This document shows positions 23,459 to 35,254 of a stretch of DNA of 64,000 bases, one piece after another. The notes below the pieces were generated by a model that saw only the letters and a list, made by a program, of their open reading frames with translations, did no database searches and was not told the DNA's origin. The stretch is taken from assembly GCA_038503075.1 (NCBI GenBank), contig JBCAML010000020.1, positions 1,456,322-1,520,321 on the forward strand, in the 5' to 3' direction. This DNA is from Gyromitra esculenta. Lineage: Eukaryota; Ascomycota; Pezizomycetes; Pezizales; Discinaceae. Position numbers and translations under genes: made by a program. Every line of letters starts with the position of its first letter. The stretch's first letter is position 1.

Positions 23459-26047
23459 ATGTCCTCCACGTATCTTATAAACGATATTCCACGCGGGATC
23501 ACATCTGATGTTCTCATTTCGTTTCTTGGGGCGCTCGTAAATGGAAATGCCATCACAGATTCCCAGCTCGATCAGTTTATTAGAGATAAGGCTAAGAGCT
23601 CATCATTTAGAGACCTCGTTGGGGATTTCGAGTCACTAGTACACAGTTTAGATATCGTCGATTCCCGGCTTGATGACGAACTTTGCGTTGCGGTTCTCCA
23701 TTTTAAAGATACGCCGAAATGGTTCAAGACCAGAGATCATGATCCTTACGGATTCCCAAAGAAAACCAAACTAGGAACGATATGGAAAGGAGTAGATATA
23801 GTCAAAGCGGATGACTACGGACAAACGGCATTTATCAGAGCAGTCGTAGACGGAAACCTCCAGCTCGCAGAGACGTTAGCAGAATACGAAAAAACCAACG
23901 TTAATGCTCAAGATAAGGAAGGGATGACGGCGCTGCATTGGGCATGTAAGGAGGGCCTTACAGAACTCACTGACTTCTGCCTCTCGATCCCAGGGCTAGA
24001 TCTCGGTGTAAAATCTAATCTGGGCCTCACTGCTTTCGATCTGGCATACCGTGAAGCTCTCCGAGACGACAACGATACAATCCCAACACTATTCTACAAA
24101 AGCATGTTCGAGATGGACGAATACGATCCGGAAAACGCTCTGCTGAGGCTCCTCACACTTACTGCAGAGCCTGGAAGCAGAGCAAAGTTCCCCCAAGAAG
24201 CCTTGTTCGGCCCGGTCCGGAACGGAAACTTGGCGCTTGTACGAGCTTTGATACCGAACATCTCCTTTACCGGCCCCACCGCAACAAATGGTGACAAAGA
24301 TACGGCTCTGCATATGGCAGCCCAGAATGGTCATGCGGAGGTCGTAACTGTACTTATCAAAGATGCAGGGCTCAACGCAAATGCTGCAGCCAGATATGGT
24401 TATACGGCGCTACACTACGCAGCCCAACTGGGCCATGCACGAGCATTGAATACGCTCGTGCTTCACGGCGCCGATATGGAAGCAGTGGAAAGTAAAGGGC
24501 GAACAGCACTTCATCTCGCAGCAGAACAGGGGCACGAGTCGACTGTGCAGCTTTTGGTCGAGGAGGGGGCAAGTCTGGAATCACGAGACTGTGATGGGAA
24601 CACTCCTCTATTTATGGCTGTCAAGAATGGCTTAAAGATATGCGAAACAACTGTGGAGTTTCTCCTAAACCATGGAGCCAACATTGAAGCGGTAAACAAT
24701 AAAGGCCAGACGCCTCCGACGCTGGCAGCATCGAATAAATTCTTGAATATGTTACTGCTGCTTGGAGCCCCAAAGCCCATATCCAATGGGGTTCAGCCGG
24801 CCACTGGCGCAAAAAGCCCACCGTACGACGAGTTTCAGGAAATCTTCAGCCCACAGAATACCTCGAACCCATATATCGAAATGATCTCGATTCCTAGCCC
24901 ACCATGTTCAGAAAAGTCCTCCGAGTCACGCGCACAGACACCATTTGAGCGAGAAGGGGGGGAGAATAGAATGAACGAAATGCTGAGGGAAAGAGGAAAC
25001 GACATCAACGGGAAAGACGAGGAAGGGCGGACGGCATTACACCTAGCGGTATTCCAGCAAGATCTGACTGTGGTAGGGTTATTGATAGACAACGGGGCCA
25101 ACATCGAGGAAAAGTTCTGGACTTGGAAAACAGCATTGGATATCGCGGAGGAGAATAGGAACAATCGGTTAGTGAGACTGCTGATATCAAAAGGAGCCAA
25201 ACCACGCGAGCAAAATAAATCCGAGCGAGCGCTGGGAAGATCGCACTTAACCCCTAAGACAAAGGGTAGCGGTGTAATGCCGGAGCTCACACATCAAGGA
25301 TCCAGCGAGGCAGCCAACCAGAAAGTGAAACACGATATCGTGGATATTCTCACAAACCAACAAGCCAAAACCAATAAACTGGAGATTCCAGTGAACTGGG
25401 ACACAGACGCCGGCCATGAACCCATGCTCAAGTTGCAACGAGAGGAGGGTGCAAGAGCGGGGCCACCAGTAAGCCGAGAACTGGAAATAGACTTACTGCC
25501 CCGAGAAATAGCTGAAGGGGGACTATTACTATACCAGGAAATCAGTGGGAGAGCAGAAAATGATGACAGGCAAGAAATACCACAGTATCAAGATCTCTCA
25601 GACGTAGTTTTCTCCCCTCCAAACTCCTCTCGGTTATACATATTAAATCTAACTACAATATTATTCTACTACAGTCACAGTTGTGTCGAGCTCAGCAGGA
25701 AATGGGGTCCCCCGGGTGGGATGTATCACGCTGCCCGACACCAGATTACCATGTACTTTTCTCTCTCAAATACACTTATTTTTCCTTACCTGTTCGCACG
25801 ATGTCTGATAATTGTGATCCTGCGAGGTAGAGGGCGAGGAGTCCAAGCTTTAAGCATGAGTCCGAAGATGAGGATCGTTACATGTCGGAAACAAAGTGGC
25901 CGCAATCACGCAGCTCGACACCTGAATATGGCGGATATCAGGTCAATTGACTATTTCCTCCCCCTTGTTTCGCTGTGCGTATGGCTACTAACGACCATTG
26001 ACGTAGAGCTCGAGAGCACGGAGCCCGGCATTCAGTCATGGTTTTGA
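23459..26047 (+). CDS. Ankyrin-repeat protein, 862 aa
   Basis: The start chosen is the ATG at 23459; the frame is open 43 codons further upstream but without a better start. Residues 1-115 are a non-repeat N-terminal domain (includes GALVNGNAITDSQLDQF) of a type seen ahead of ankyrin arrays in filamentous fungi. Ankyrin repeats run from about 118 to 435 (NAQDKEGMTALHWACKEG, GDKDTALHMAAQNGHAEVV, GRTALHLAAEQGHESTVQLL). After a Ser/Pro-rich linker, two more follow at about 520-590 (EEGRTALHLAVFQQDLTVV). The tail beyond about 690 has two hydrophobic stretches and no recognised domain, so it may include intron or read-through sequence. The role is presumably protein-protein interaction; the partner is unknown. 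No introns are needed for the main part. Confidence 0.85.
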   Translation: MSSTYLINDIPRGITSDVLISFLGALVNGNAITDSQLDQFIRDKAKSSSFRDLVGDFESLVHSLDIVDSRLDDELCVAVLHFKDTPKWFKTRDHDPYGFPKKTKLGTIWKGVDIVKADDYGQTAFIRAVVDGNLQLAETLAEYEKTNVNAQDKEGMTALHWACKEGLTELTDFCLSIPGLDLGVKSNLGLTAFDLAYREALRDDNDTIPTLFYKSMFEMDEYDPENALLRLLTLTAEPGSRAKFPQEALFGPVRNGNLALVRALIPNISFTGPTATNGDKDTALHMAAQNGHAEVVTVLIKDAGLNANAAARYGYTALHYAAQLGHARALNTLVLHGADMEAVESKGRTALHLAAEQGHESTVQLLVEEGASLESRDCDGNTPLFMAVKNGLKICETTVEFLLNHGANIEAVNNKGQTPPTLAASNKFLNMLLLLGAPKPISNGVQPATGAKSPPYDEFQEIFSPQNTSNPYIEMISIPSPPCSEKSSESRAQTPFEREGGENRMNEMLRERGNDINGKDEEGRTALHLAVFQQDLTVVGLLIDNGANIEEKFWTWKTALDIAEENRNNRLVRLLISKGAKPREQNKSERALGRSHLTPKTKGSGVMPELTHQGSSEAANQKVKHDIVDILTNQQAKTNKLEIPVNWDTDAGHEPMLKLQREEGARAGPPVSRELEIDLLPREIAEGGLLLYQEISGRAENDDRQEIPQYQDLSDVVFSPPNSSRLYILNLTTILFYYSHSCVELSRKWGPPGGMYHAARHQITMYFSLSNTLIFPYLFARCLIIVILRGRGRGVQALSMSPKMRIVTCRKQSGRNHAARHLNMADIRSIDYFLPLVSLCVWLLTTIDVELESTEPGIQSWF

Positions 26048-26393
26048 GGACGACTACAGGTAATTAAAATGATACTAGCCGACTAGATTCAACTATTCTT
26101 AGTTTGTTACATAATAATGGCAAATTCGATGTCCTCTACGAAGACTTTCGGAATATTCTTTGTCGTGTTTGCTATTTATCGATGGCAGGGGACTCCAGTG
26201 GGCCGTGAGAGTGTATTCATTTATTTACTTGATCATTAGGTACATTCAACCCTTGACTATGGTGCTCTCTAGTGGGCTATAAGAGAGAGGATAGGCGATC
26301 CAAGAATAAAAACGGAAACTTTAATGGATTATATTAGGGTTATCTGCACCGGATAAAAACGGTACCAAAATTTAAATTATATCGTTATACATG
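26048..26393. other. Downstream flank of the ankyrin gene
   Basis: AT-rich, non-coding; nothing recognised. Confidence 0.45.
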
Positions 26394-26934
26394 TGATCTG
26401 ACCGGTTTTCCATTACGGCTGGTTTAAAAACCAGTTGGCCTGTTTACAAATGGTATCACTTTGGATATCTGCTGGCCCATCTACAAAGAAAAGTTAAGAG
26501 ATGACCGATATTCAAAGTTTCCACCAAGGCAAAAATTTTCTTCTCCACCAATAGCCATCTCCCAGGCCTCTCACAGTTTACATAGTCATACCTTAATTCT
26601 ATACTGAACCTGCACAATCCACCGGAATTTGCTCAATATAAAAAATCATCCATCAAAGCAAATTCGATATTACGGAGTAACATTGTGAAAGAAAGAAAAA
26701 AAGTTTTCAGTATGCCAGTGTTGAGTATCGGTATAGCAAGGTACAACTATATCTATGATGTAGAGGGTAGGTTGATGCTTGGAGGCTGATATTTGTATTG
26801 AAAGGGTTCCCGAGCCCACTTACAGATAGTGTATTCTCTGAATATCGGCTATCTCTTAACTGCACATTGTGGATGAGCCAGCCGATGTTTAAAATGACCC
26901 GTTTGTAAAAAGGAATTCTTGGAATATCGGTCAG
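26394..26934. mobile_element. Long-inverted-repeat element (about 540 bp)
   Basis: The left arm (26394-26530) and right arm (26833-26934) are inverted, imperfect copies. TCTGACCG starts the left arm and CGGTCAGA ends the right; inside, GTTAAGAGATGACCGATATT pairs with AATATCGGCTATCTCTTAAC. Non-coding and foldback-like. Related in sequence style to 29752-30255. Confidence 0.6.
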
Positions 26935-27438
26935 AACACACGTTTTACAGAGTTTGTTTTGTAGTAGCGTTTTTTTGTATTCCCAGTCGTTTCTTTATTA
27001 CATTGATAGATGAAGATACCAGACCAGCTGTTGTTGTTTATTACCAGATCAGCTGATAACCAGTAGCGAGAACTGGCACAATTTTTTTTTGATTTCTTGG
27101 GATGGCTCACCACCCTTGGCCTCGCGGAAACACGCCGAAAATCTGTTGCACTGGATCGCCCGGAATTTGAGACCTAGGTTAGAGATTTTCCACAGACGAG
27201 CCCAGCTCCGGTTACTAGAATTTTGATTGGCGACGACCAGTTTCTTCTAAACAAAAGGCTGGCTCAAAAGGGCAAAGCTCCTAATCAACCATTGATCCCT
27301 GTCGAAATTGATAGCCGTAGGGAATCAACTGCGCCAGCGATCGTAGCATGGATAATCGTGGCTAGAATGTGCTTGTTGCAAGCTTTGATTCAGTGTGGTC
27401 AAGATTGTAGACTTTGGTGGATCCAAGAATGAGCTTAG
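26935..27438. other. Non-coding stretch
   Basis: Short frames only (for example 27223-27432, plus), none with a recognisable motif. Confidence 0.4.
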
Positions 27439-27575
27439 TACTCGCAACAGGCATAAAGAACCTGAAAATTCAAGTGTGAGCTAACCAGCCAATTCGTGGG
27501 TGTGCCAAATTAAGACGAATCAGAAATTACTACTAGTAAATGCCATTTTCGGGTTCTTCATGCCTGTTGCGAGTA
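27439..27575. mobile_element. MITE, TACTCGCAACAGGCAT type
   Basis: 137 bp, ends TACTCGCAACAGGCATAAAG, AACCTGAAAAT and ATTTTCGGGTTCTTCATG, CCTGTTGCGAGTA. Same subfamily as 58784-58919. Confidence 0.82.
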
Positions 27576-27869
27576 CTGAGCAACACCCCAGTATCCACAC
27601 TTGCAGTTACATACATTGGTCGTTGGCTCGCAGCCACAAGGCGTCCTAGTATGCACGAATAAAGTTGATATTTCGTCTTTGGGGTGCATTGTACACGAGA
27701 TTTTGACACATGAGGTACCGTTTTCGGGCAGTAGCGCTGGGACCTTTATATCTGAGATCGAATAAAGGCAGGCTTTGGATCCATCTCTGATGCAGCAATC
27801 GCCAGAGATTTCCTCGATGGGTCCACGATATTGCTCCCAACCCACATTTGCAGTAGCTGTTATCGACAC
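27558..27869 (-). pseudogene. Cys-rich ORF cut by a MITE
   Basis: A 103-codon frame rich in cysteine: CC and C at the start, then GTSCVKISC, and a terminal CGCEPTTNVCNCKCGYWG. The stop lies within the end of the MITE at 27439-27575, so the original 3' end is lost or changed. The Cys spacing resembles that of a small secreted protein, but no signal peptide is visible in this frame and an upstream exon would be needed. The family is not recognised. Confidence 0.35.
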
Positions 27870-28020
27870 AACGCCCGCTCATACTAATGACAGACTCCCT
27901 CTTGATAGTCTGGGAGCCCCTGCCTTCAAGCCCTGGGACAGGGTGGGGATACTGCTTCTGTTTGATCTCAAGAAATAAATTCTTGATTTGGCTAACTAGT
28001 TCCTTAATTAATATTTTCAT

Positions 28021-29751
28021 TTAATCATCATGGCCGCATCACAGCCTTCCATGTTTGTTTCTTATTTTATATACACATTTGAGTTTCTAAGGTGCGCTCG
28101 TGGCACACCTGGTTGATCAAGATAAACTAGTCTACAATTATCCCATATGCGGCAGAGCGAAAAAAATAAGACCAGACATATGCGACGACCGACCAAGGAG
28201 CCTGCATTAGCTAAAGCCTTCCAAATACCGCATCACTTTTCAGCAGTTTTAGAATTGCGAACAGCTTGTCACTTCGACCGCGCAAAGGGTCTTCAAACTT
28301 CTATAGCTTGTAGAATAAAATGAATAGAGGTTGAGATTCTTGTAATCGCCCACGACCCAAGACGATCTCAATTTATGCTGCCTAATACATCAATACTAAA
28401 GTTGCTAACGTTCTAGGTCTGGGGCTGTCGTTCTGCACGTGACTGCGCACGACTGCGCACGCTACAGTCAAGTGTGACCAGAAAGTTGTATTAGCCGATA
28501 CGCATGGCGGGCATGATAAATTACGAGTGATATGTTGTGACTAGTCTCCCGCAGGGCCCCCGTAGACCGCTGTCGATCACCTATCCGTTTCCACCAAATC
28601 CCTCCCAAAATAGCCAAGGACTTAGCTAGTAGATCCCCATGCCCTATACGCTGGTAATCTTATATATAGCGGGTTCGGTACTAGGGTCTGGCCAGCCACT
28701 TACTGGGTGTCTAGCAACTACCCCGACCTCTCATTTCACTCCCCTTATGCGAAGAGAATAGGAATACGTAGGAAAACTAGCCTAGAAAAAAAATGCCCCA
28801 CTCTGAAAGTGGCTCGCTACCTATTACAATCATTCTGCGAACACTGCTTCCACAGAAATAACTAACACTTTCAGCAGTTATCAGATGTGATAGATCTATA
28901 TGGGCGTATTTGGCCTTCTCTTATATGCTCTATCCCTTATCCTTCCATTTACGCTATTCTCATACTGTTATTCTCAGAATAAAATAAAGGGGGATGCACG
29001 TTGACATAGCTAGTAAACATTACGCTGCTGGATTTAATTGTAAACTCCTTATGACTTGAATTACTTATTATAACGTACATCAGCTATTAATACGACTACC
29101 ATTCTACCGTCGCGCTGTGCCTTTGAAGATATATACTCAGTTAAGCCTTAGGGAATGAGTCAGTCTAGTTACCTTACATAAGTAGGTAAGTAAATTTCAT
29201 TCACGCATCCAGCCCTTGGGTTATGGCGGCAGTCTAGATATCTTACTAATCAGCTAATTATCACGTGGATTCAATCCCTATACCGTAAAATATCGATCGT
29301 ACGGAGCGAGGCTGGCTTAATTAGATAGCAAGAGAATATTGTAATATAATTGGCCGATGTGGCAAGATTCATATGCTTAGGCTGTCGATTCGATCTTAGG
29401 AATGTTTGTTCACTGGTTGTAATTGAGCCCCACCGATTTTCTAACCCCAGGCCCTATGAAAGCTGGGCTGTAAGGGGGTTCTTCGGGTACCGGACTGATC
29501 GGTCCAGGCAACCTCAATAGTAGCTAAAGCTTTTCGCCGAACCGATATCTGGTCGGCGTACGTATAGCTTATGAAGCTTATCGATATGTATATACCGTAT
29601 ATCTAATACAGCTATGTTAAAACCATTGATATTGTGCCTTAACAGTACTCAGGGCTCCGCCCCTGTAGATCTTTGATAGCCTGACGGGCTTTAGAGGACC
29701 TAGGTTTTGAGAGCTTTCTACTGGTCAATCGCCTGTATATATGTTCTGGCC
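28021..29751. other. Gene-poor region
   Basis: About 1.7 kb with no open frame worth calling. A small direct repeat GACTGCGCAC occurs at about 28441. Nothing else seen. Confidence 0.45.
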
Positions 29752-30255
29752 GGTATCTCAAGAATGCTGGTTGACAAACTGGCCAGGCCGCTTCACAAAT
29801 GGGTCAACCGGTATAAACTGTGCAACCTGACATATCGGCTGGCCGATACCTAAAGTGTTTTTTTCTCTACCGGGAAAACTAAGTTTGTATGTCAGATACC
29901 ACAACTACATGTGCTCTACTTTCGTTCGACCGTGCCCACCATAACTAAACCTATGCCAATAGCTGCTTACCCCCTTTAGCTCACCTATCTAGGCAAACAA
30001 AGTCGAGCACTATTTTATTTTTCTCTTAATACTCTTAAATAAGATAGTATGCGATGAAGAGGGTTTGTAGGTCTGAATTTTACATAATAATGTTGTGATA
30101 GGTAGGTGAGTGGGTGCGGTCAGAGCAAAGTAGTTGTGGTATCCTAAACATTTGCCCAACACTTTGGAAACCGGTCAGCCGGTTTCCAGAGTTACTCTCT
30201 TTACTAACCGACTGACCGGTTTACTAACCGGCCCCACTTACAAACCGGTCGGAAC
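29752..30255. mobile_element. Long-inverted-repeat element rich in CCGGT motifs
   Basis: Inner inverted pair GATACCACAACTAC (about 29904) and GTAGTTGTGGTATC (about 30130). Further out CCTAAAGTGTT pairs with AACACTTTGG. The outermost parts are made of CCGGT/ACCGG words on both sides. About 500 bp, non-coding, comparable with 26394-26934. Confidence 0.55.
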
Positions 30256-31199
30256 ATATATAATGCCTTCTCTGGTTGCATCTCGCTCAGCATCCTAAGC
30301 TAAATTAATACTCGATTGTGGTCCAAAACTTCAGCAAATTGTGTTGGATATATGGTATATATCCATAGGATTCCAAGCGCTTCACTGGTACGCCACTATC
30401 CGGGATACCGATATCGGTTCAGTCAACAGTCTTACCTGCCAATGGGGGTTGCTTGGGCTGATCTACTCGGCGCCCAAAGAGCCCCCATAAACCAGTTTAT
30501 ATATCACTCCATAGGGAGTATACATGTATATACGGAGCTCTATTCCCGCTCGTCTATTCTGTTTCCTCTTCACTACTTTCACTCGAGCCTGAATATCATA
30601 TCTATTCATTATATTCAATAAAAGTCAACCACCACGTTAGGACGAATTTTTGGAAATAACTCAACAACCAACAGTCTAAACAACAAGCCAAGCATATATT
30701 CGAAATCAGCAGCATATTCTCTATCATTATGCCCACCTGCAAAAATCCAACTCACTTTTTGCGGTTTTTGGTGTTCCTACCTCAGGTTTTTGAGTGGTAA
30801 TCCCACAAAAATTGGCTCATTCTCAACCAATTTTCCAGTTTTTAGCAAGTATCTCCACAACCAGATAAGCTATTTATAAGCTTTATGTTCAAACCTAAAG
30901 CCTGGGCTTTTGTCGTTGTTTACTGCTGGGTTATTATTAAGGAGGAGATAGCAGCAATCCACTAACTAGATAAAACCTCGGCGATACCTCGGCAAAAATT
31001 TGAACCCTAACCCATACAAGGACAGTGCATCACCCTGTCACCAAGACTTCCAGCACCTTCTGGAAGGCGCCAAATCCAATCAGATAAGTGACAAGATAAC
31101 AAGCGAAATCAGCATAAAATAAGGATAGCAAGGAAGATTAGATCTCAGATAAGATCTTAAGATTAGATTCAATAAGCAAAAGGAGATATTGAACTAGGA
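30256..31199. other. Non-coding region
   Basis: A 101-codon plus-strand frame (30316-30621) overlaps the edge of the repeat and has no motif. No gene supported. Confidence 0.4.
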
Positions 31200-33036
31200 T
31201 GTCTTCAGAAGAAAGAAAAGCTATGGTGCGAGAAATTATCATGAAGAAAGTTTACTGAAAGAACGGATGCAAAACATCAAAACTATATCCGGGATATGGC
31301 CAAACCTCTGCCAGTCCAGAAAACCACCATCCACTTGGCACAGGAATCAAATAGTACGTCTGGGATAAGAAAATCAGAAGTGGAGGAGTAGGAGAAATGG
31401 TTCAAATCGGAGAAGAGTACATCATCCCGTCAAAGTGAGATATAGAGGAAGAAAGCGAAAAGAAGGAAAATGATCTGGAAATGATCAAAATTGATAGTAC
31501 CGAAGACAAAAGTAGCAGGGACAAAGATAAAACACCAACAATAACGACACGGCGAAACGATGTCTGGCGAAAAACGCTTTTGACAAGAAAGGCCGACCAT
31601 GAATTCTGTGATCGTTGTCGCATAGTATACCTGCGATATGATAGCGATGGCAGTTCTGAGGAGAATAGAATAGTCATTAGAAAATGATGCGTTTATGGAA
31701 AAATATCATAAAGCCGCCGATAAGGTATAGAACGAGATAGAACAGGAGAAGAGAACTGTGGTGATTGTAGAGAAACAGATGGAAGAGACAAAAGGAAAAG
31801 AGATTGAAGGAGAGGATACAGAGATGGAAGACGATTGGATGAACGAAATTGAAAAAAAAGTGTGGGAAGAAATGGTAAAGAAAGTTGTGGAGGAATATAG
31901 GAAAGGAGAAGAAGAAGTTGAAGAAGCAAAAGAAGTAAGGAAGGCACTGGAGGACTAAGTAGTCAAGGTCAAGAAGGAGGCAAAGGAGAAGAGAAAGAGG
32001 AGCGTGAATGATGTAGGAGAAAAGAAGCAAGAGAACAATGAAGGCAAAGTTGGAAGTGTTTCATGGATTAAGATTGGGTAATGGGTTAGAGTTGGATTCA
32101 ATGGTTGCGGCAAATATTGGGTTTTTATTATAATGTCTTTGTGTTTCAGTTGTTGTTGGGTAAAGGTTGTGGTATGAAAAAGCAGGGTATTTAAGTGATG
32201 GATCTCATTCGCTTCTTGTCTTCTTCTCTTTCCTTCCTTAAGCAGCATTCTCGTTCACTTCTACCTGTATTACTTTGGAAATACTACTTTGGTTCTATCT
32301 CAAAACCCTTGCTGTCACTGTTCCATTTACGCTGAACTTATCTCACCTTGAGATAGACCCAAACGTAGGACCTGTAAAAACGTAGCACCTATTGAACATG
32401 TTAGACCCTTTGCTTAAGTAGCACTGCTCATCTTCAGGGATACTGAGGAGCTTAAAGAAGGACCTAACCTTGAGAAAGTGTCAGGATTATTAAGAACACA
32501 AAGAAAACGATCACAAGAGCGGTGGTTACGGGGCTTCTAGCAGGCAAACACACATGTATAACCCCCATTAACAAAGGAAAAGGAAAGGAGGAAATCAAGA
32601 GAAGAGAACCAGAAAGGGGAGAACCCTCAATTAGAAAGAAGATGACAAGAGAAGAAAGAATGGAAAAGATGGAAAAACGGATGTACAGGTTAGGAAGAGA
32701 AGTGGAGGAGTTGAAGAGGGAAGTGAGATACTGGAGAGGACAAAGTGAAGGGTACAAGGGATCAAATCGGACACCTGGAAAAGAGACAGAGAAATTCAAG
32801 CGAGTAGTTATTGCAGCGGCATTACCATTACCACTACCACCCAAAACCTAAGCACCGTCCATGCAACAACACGATACCCCGCTAAGTTATGCGGATATAG
32901 CAAGAATCCGAAAGCCTGCTTAATCAAAACGGCAACAAGTCAACCAAGAAAAAGAAGCAGTGGTACAAGCCAAGAGAATCTTCCGCAAGAGAATGCTGGA
33001 GAAAGAAGAAGAAAGGGAAAAACAAAACGAGACAGT
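31200..33036 (+). pseudogene. Decayed purine-rich transposon ORF (possible LINE ORF1)
   Basis: The strand is strongly A/G-rich and yields lysine/glutamate-rich, coiled-coil-like pieces with stops and frame changes (31758-31958; 32522-32851, including RMEKMEKRMYRLGREVEEL), then a segment with LSYADIARIRKPA. A CxxC piece (EFCDRCRIVYLRYD) lies near 31600. Such Lys/Glu-rich ORFs occur in ORF1 of fungal non-LTR elements, but no reverse transcriptase is found here, so the class is uncertain. It is split by the LTR at 32059 and cut at 33036 by E3. Confidence 0.4.
32059..32475 (+). mobile_element. Solo LTR, family A
   Basis: Starts TTTCATGG, ends CCTTGAGA, flanked on both sides by AAGTG. Inserted in the purine-rich relic. 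Confidence 0.9.
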
Positions 33037-33446
33037 TTTCACGGATGAGTTGGTATGACAGGTTAGGGTTGAGTACCGGGTTGCAATGAGTTAGGATGGT
33101 CAGGGAATAATGTCTGTGTTGCGGTTATGGTTCGTCTATGAGTCAAGGAAGGAAAGCGGGGTATAAAATGAATGGATTTCTCAGGGCTCTTGTTATTTCT
33201 CTATTTTTCTTCCCTTAAGCAACGTTCTCGTTACCTTCTCCTCTATTATCTGAATACTATCACGGTTCTACCTCAGAACCCTCGCTGTCGCTGTCCACTT
33301 TGCTGCACTTGTTTCGCCTTGAAGCAGAACACTCGTAGAACCTGTAGAAAACATCGCACTACTCGAACATGTTGACATCCAGCTTAAGTAGCACTACACA
33401 CCTTCAGAAATACTGAAGGGCTTAACAAAGGTGTTGAAACGTGAGA
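33037..33446 (+). repeat. 5' LTR of E3 (family A)
   Basis: Starts TTTCACGG, ends CGTGAGA, left flank ACAGT. It holds AAGCAACGT, and the hairpin stem GGTTCT/AGAACC with loop ACCTC. The site just after the LTR (ACATTGTTT) is a decayed version of the self-priming site seen in E1. Confidence 0.85.
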
Positions 33447-33489
33447 TTACATTGTTTCCAAATATCTATACCTTCTACCCTCAATCACC

Positions 33490-35219
33490 ATGAGCTCCCC
33501 CGCTCCCGCTGCCCCTTCCACCGAAGGAACCGCTGTCGCTGCCACCCGATTCCCCTCTAGAGAAGCCTTCGCTAGAGCCTATCGAGAAGACCTGGCGGAA
33601 CTCTACAATGAGCTCCGCAGCCTCAACCACGCCCTGGAAGATCTAATTGACATTCTCCAGGAAAGCGAACGAGAGAACAAAGTCAAACTCAACACGGCTT
33701 CAATCCAAACCAGCAACGCTACGTGCTGTGCTGCGGAACAAGACCAGCGAGTTACGGAAGCCGCAAGCCTTATCGAAAGATTAAGGCAAGAACAGAATGA
33801 AGCCCGAGCCGCTACCCAGGCTCCTCCAGCCCCACCTAACCTCACGGCTACTCCTCCACCTGCAAGCACCTATCGTTCTGAAAGCATGCCAGATCCGGAG
33901 AAATTCAACGGATCCAGGAGCAAACTCCCCAGTATTATACTTCAGTTACAATCCAAACTCACAGTTAACCGAGACCGCTTCACCAACAAGACCTCAATGA
34001 TTCTTCACACCATTAACCGTCTCGAAGAAGCAGCCTTGGAACAAGTTCGCCACACAGTCCTCCCTTCCGGCCTCACTACCTGGACCAGTGCAGAGCAACT
34101 CATCACCGCCCTAGAAACAGCTTTTGGTGACCCAGACCCAACTGGCACTGCCCGAAGAGAACTACACCAGCTCGACAGGGAAAGCGCGACTTCTCAGTAT
34201 ATCTAGCCGACGTCCAAAGAATCATGGGACAGCTCAACTTTGACGAAAACTCAAAGATGGACGCTCTGAAACATGGAATGTCAGAGGAATTAAAAGAAGC
34301 CATGGTGTTTGCCCCTATTGCCGCCGCCAACCTCCAGGAAATAATCCTTACCCTCTCTCACGGTTGAGTCCTTCATTAAGCCCTTCAGTATCCCTGAAGG
34401 TGAGCAGTGCTACTTAGACGAAGTATCAAAGCGTTTGAAGAGTGCAGCGTTTCTACAAGTTCTACAAGGGATCTATCTCAAGGCGAGATAAATGCAGCGA
34501 AGTGGACAGCGACAGCGAGGGTTCTGAAGTAGAACCGAGATAGTATTTCGACAATTACAGCAGAAGGTAAAACGAGAACGTTGCTTAAGGAAAGAAGAAG
34601 AAGAAGACAAAGAACAACCAAAATCCGTCATTTAAATACCCCGCTTTTCCCAACAACCGATAACAACCGAAAGTACAATAACATTATACAAAATCCTTTT
34701 GGACCTATGACAACCGTTTAACCGAAACCTAACCCTATACTCGATCCTTTAATCCATGAAACCCTCACTCGGTTGCATAATCGTATCTGAGCCCGCAAGG
34801 CAGAGAAAAGAGGAAACAATCGAGATGGTATGGGTCAATTCAGCGCCCCCTCTACCTTCACCTCCACATCCTCCTTTACCCCAGGAGGACTAGCCCCTAT
34901 GGATCTATCTTTCGGCCATACTAGCAATATCTCTCACGCACCTCAAGACCAAAGGTATACCATAACCAATGGAAAGAGAAAACTCTCTGAAGAAGAGAAA
35001 TAATGCCGCTGTTCTACCGGCAAATGTATGTTCTGCGCCGCTTCTGACCACTCCTATGCCAACTGCCCCTCGGCCTTTAAAAACCCTACCATGAGGGGAG
35101 CCCTCACAGCACCCCCAGCCACTTGCACCCCTCCCGCTTCCTCTTTGCCGCCACCACCTCTCCCACCTCAGTTCTTCTCGTTAGAATCAACAGACTCCTC
35201 CAGCGAGTCTTTAAACTAG
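33490..35219 (+). pseudogene. gag: gag of E3
   Basis: ATG at 33490 in a CACC-ATG context. Coiled-coil N-terminal part (RSLNHALEDLIDILQESERE), then a capsid-like part (MPDPEKFNGSRSKLPSIIL). A one-base deletion near 34172 shifts the frame and gives a stop at 34204. The capsid reading resumes downstream, is split by the LTR at 34356-34761, and ends with a CCHC knuckle (CMFCAASDHSYANC) and the TAG at 35217-35219. Confidence 0.8.
34356..34761 (-). mobile_element. Solo LTR, family A, in gag of E3
   Basis: Starts TCTCACGG, ends CCATGAAA, duplication CCCTC on both sides. Removing it restores the gag reading order. Confidence 0.92.
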
Positions 35220-35254
35220 TTCAACCAAGACCTAACAGTAACCCTGTCTTGGTT
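35210..35254 (+). promoter_or_regulatory. Predicted -1 frameshift signal, gag-pol of E3
   Basis: The heptamer TTTAAAC (35210-35216) is in the gag frame directly before the TAG stop. After a 6-nt spacer comes a 9-bp stem AACCAAGAC/GTCTTGGTT (35223-35231 with 35246-35254). Pol is open in the -1 frame across the site. Confidence 0.82.

Noticed and set aside
31693..32248. Minus-strand frames rich in Leu/Phe/Ser
   Set aside because: Complement of a purine-rich sequence; low complexity with no start or domain.
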